DNA of 64,000 nt from Micromonospora sp. DSM 45708. Lineage in GTDB: Bacteria > Actinomycetota > Actinomycetes > Mycobacteriales > Micromonosporaceae. A program made the translations under genes and the position numbers. Below the pieces are notes generated by a model, which was not told the DNA's origin, made no database searches, and saw only the letters and a program-made list of their open reading frames with translations. Positions 63,586-64,000 of the stretch are shown piece by piece; position 1 is the stretch's first letter, and each line of letters opens with the position of its first letter. The DNA is taken from the NCBI RefSeq assembly GCF_039566955.1, contig NZ_CP154796.1:4340001-4404000 (forward strand), read 5' to 3'.

Positions 63586-64000
63586 TCAGGCGTCGATGGC
63601 GTCGCGGTCGACGCGGTCGGCGGACTCGATGAGCCAGTTGCGGCGGGGCTCGACCTTCTCCCCCATCAGCAGTTCGAGGATGCGCTCGGCGGCGTCGACG
63701 TCGTCGAGCGTGATCCGGCGGACCGCCCGGGTGGCCGGGTTCATGGTGGTCTCCCACAGCTCGTCGGCGTCCATCTCGCCCAGACCCTTGAAGCGCGGGA
63801 TCGGGGTGACGATCTGCCTGCCGGCCTTCTCCAGCTTGCGGACCGTCGCCTCCATCTCGGCCTGGGTGTAGGTGTAGACGGTCTGCGGGCTGCGTCCCCT
63901 GGTGGTGATCTTGTGCAGCGGCGGCATCGCGGCGTAGAGCCGGCCGGCCTCGATCAGCGGTCGCATGTACCGGGCGAAGAGCGTGATCAGCAGCGTCCGG
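63586..64000 (-). CDS. parE: DNA gyrase/topoisomerase IV subunit B, C-terminal part (partial)
   Basis: The frame continues past the right end of the window, so only the C-terminal 137 or so residues are seen. They show TLLITLFARYMRPLIEAGRLYAAMPPLHKI (reading in from 64000) and TPIPRFKGLGEMDADELWETTMNPATRAVRRI, the typical Toprim tail with FKGLGEM. It ends RDAIDA. It is 32 bp upstream of the A subunit and forms its operon. ParE versus a second GyrB cannot be told from this part. Confidence 0.88.
   Translation of the reverse strand, partial: RTLLITLFARYMRPLIEAGRLYAAMPPLHKITTRGRSPQTVYTYTQAEMEATVRKLEKAGRQIVTPIPRFKGLGEMDADELWETTMNPATRAVRRITLDDVDAAERILELLMGEKVEPRRNWLIESADRVDRDAIDA

Overview
The window is about 64 kb of very GC-rich DNA with strong G/C third-codon bias, many GTG starts, ATGA stop/start overlaps and several apparently leaderless genes. 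It contains a GlgE-type alpha-glucan locus, a c-di-AMP (ydaO-type) riboswitch of the actinobacterial kind and GGGGCCCC-type intergenic repeats. Together these point to a filamentous actinomycete, most likely the Micromonosporaceae (Micromonospora-like). I see no insertion sequences, phage genes, CRISPR arrays, tRNAs or rRNAs. It reads as chromosomal core plus a large cell-surface glycan region.

Layout. 1-7 kb: a polysaccharide region with a flippase (cut by the window edge), an FkbM methyltransferase, a WbpI/FnlC-type UDP-sugar 2-epimerase and three GT4 glycosyltransferases. 7-18 kb: NAD kinase, then pgm, glgC, glgM, glgE and glgB, which together form the glucose-6-P to maltose-1-P to branched alpha-glucan (GlgE) pathway, ending with an App1-type phosphatase. 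18-26 kb: a GT-C-like membrane protein, YaaA, an HTH-less WhiA-like protein, an orphan TAXI lipoprotein convergent with a two-component system, and a DUF952 protein. 25.7-51 kb: a second large envelope locus. It has nucleotide-sugar enzymes (WbpD-like acetyltransferase, UDP-sugar dehydrogenase, Gfo/Idh/MocA oxidoreductase, DegT aminotransferase), at least six glycosyltransferases, two large membrane proteins (one frameshifted), a TetR regulator divergent from a two-gene ABC polysaccharide exporter, a bifunctional CDP-ribitol synthase and two TagF-like polyol-phosphate transferases. 51-58.8 kb: an alpha/beta hydrolase, two secreted cell-wall-type proteins (one under a c-di-AMP riboswitch), two hypothetical envelope proteins, an OafA-type acyltransferase and a polysaccharide pyruvyltransferase. 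58.8-64 kb: AlkB, an NCS2 nucleobase permease, and the A subunit and 3' part of the B subunit of a type II topoisomerase.

How it works together (inference). The scattered WbpA/B/E/D/I-like enzymes could supply a UDP-2,3-diacetamido-uronic acid. The CDP-ribitol synthase and TagF-like enzymes could build a polyol-phosphate (teichoic-acid-like) polymer exported by the TagGH/Wzm-Wzt-like ABC transporter. The acyl- and pyruvyltransferases could decorate envelope glycans. The most interesting items are a CTGG-repeat frameshift in a PIG-V-like mannosyltransferase, a shared HGDSDK motif in both TagF-like proteins, a two-copy family of long hairpins, a 48-bp perfect palindrome, an inverted repeat in the glgE promoter, and a WhiA-like protein without its HTH.
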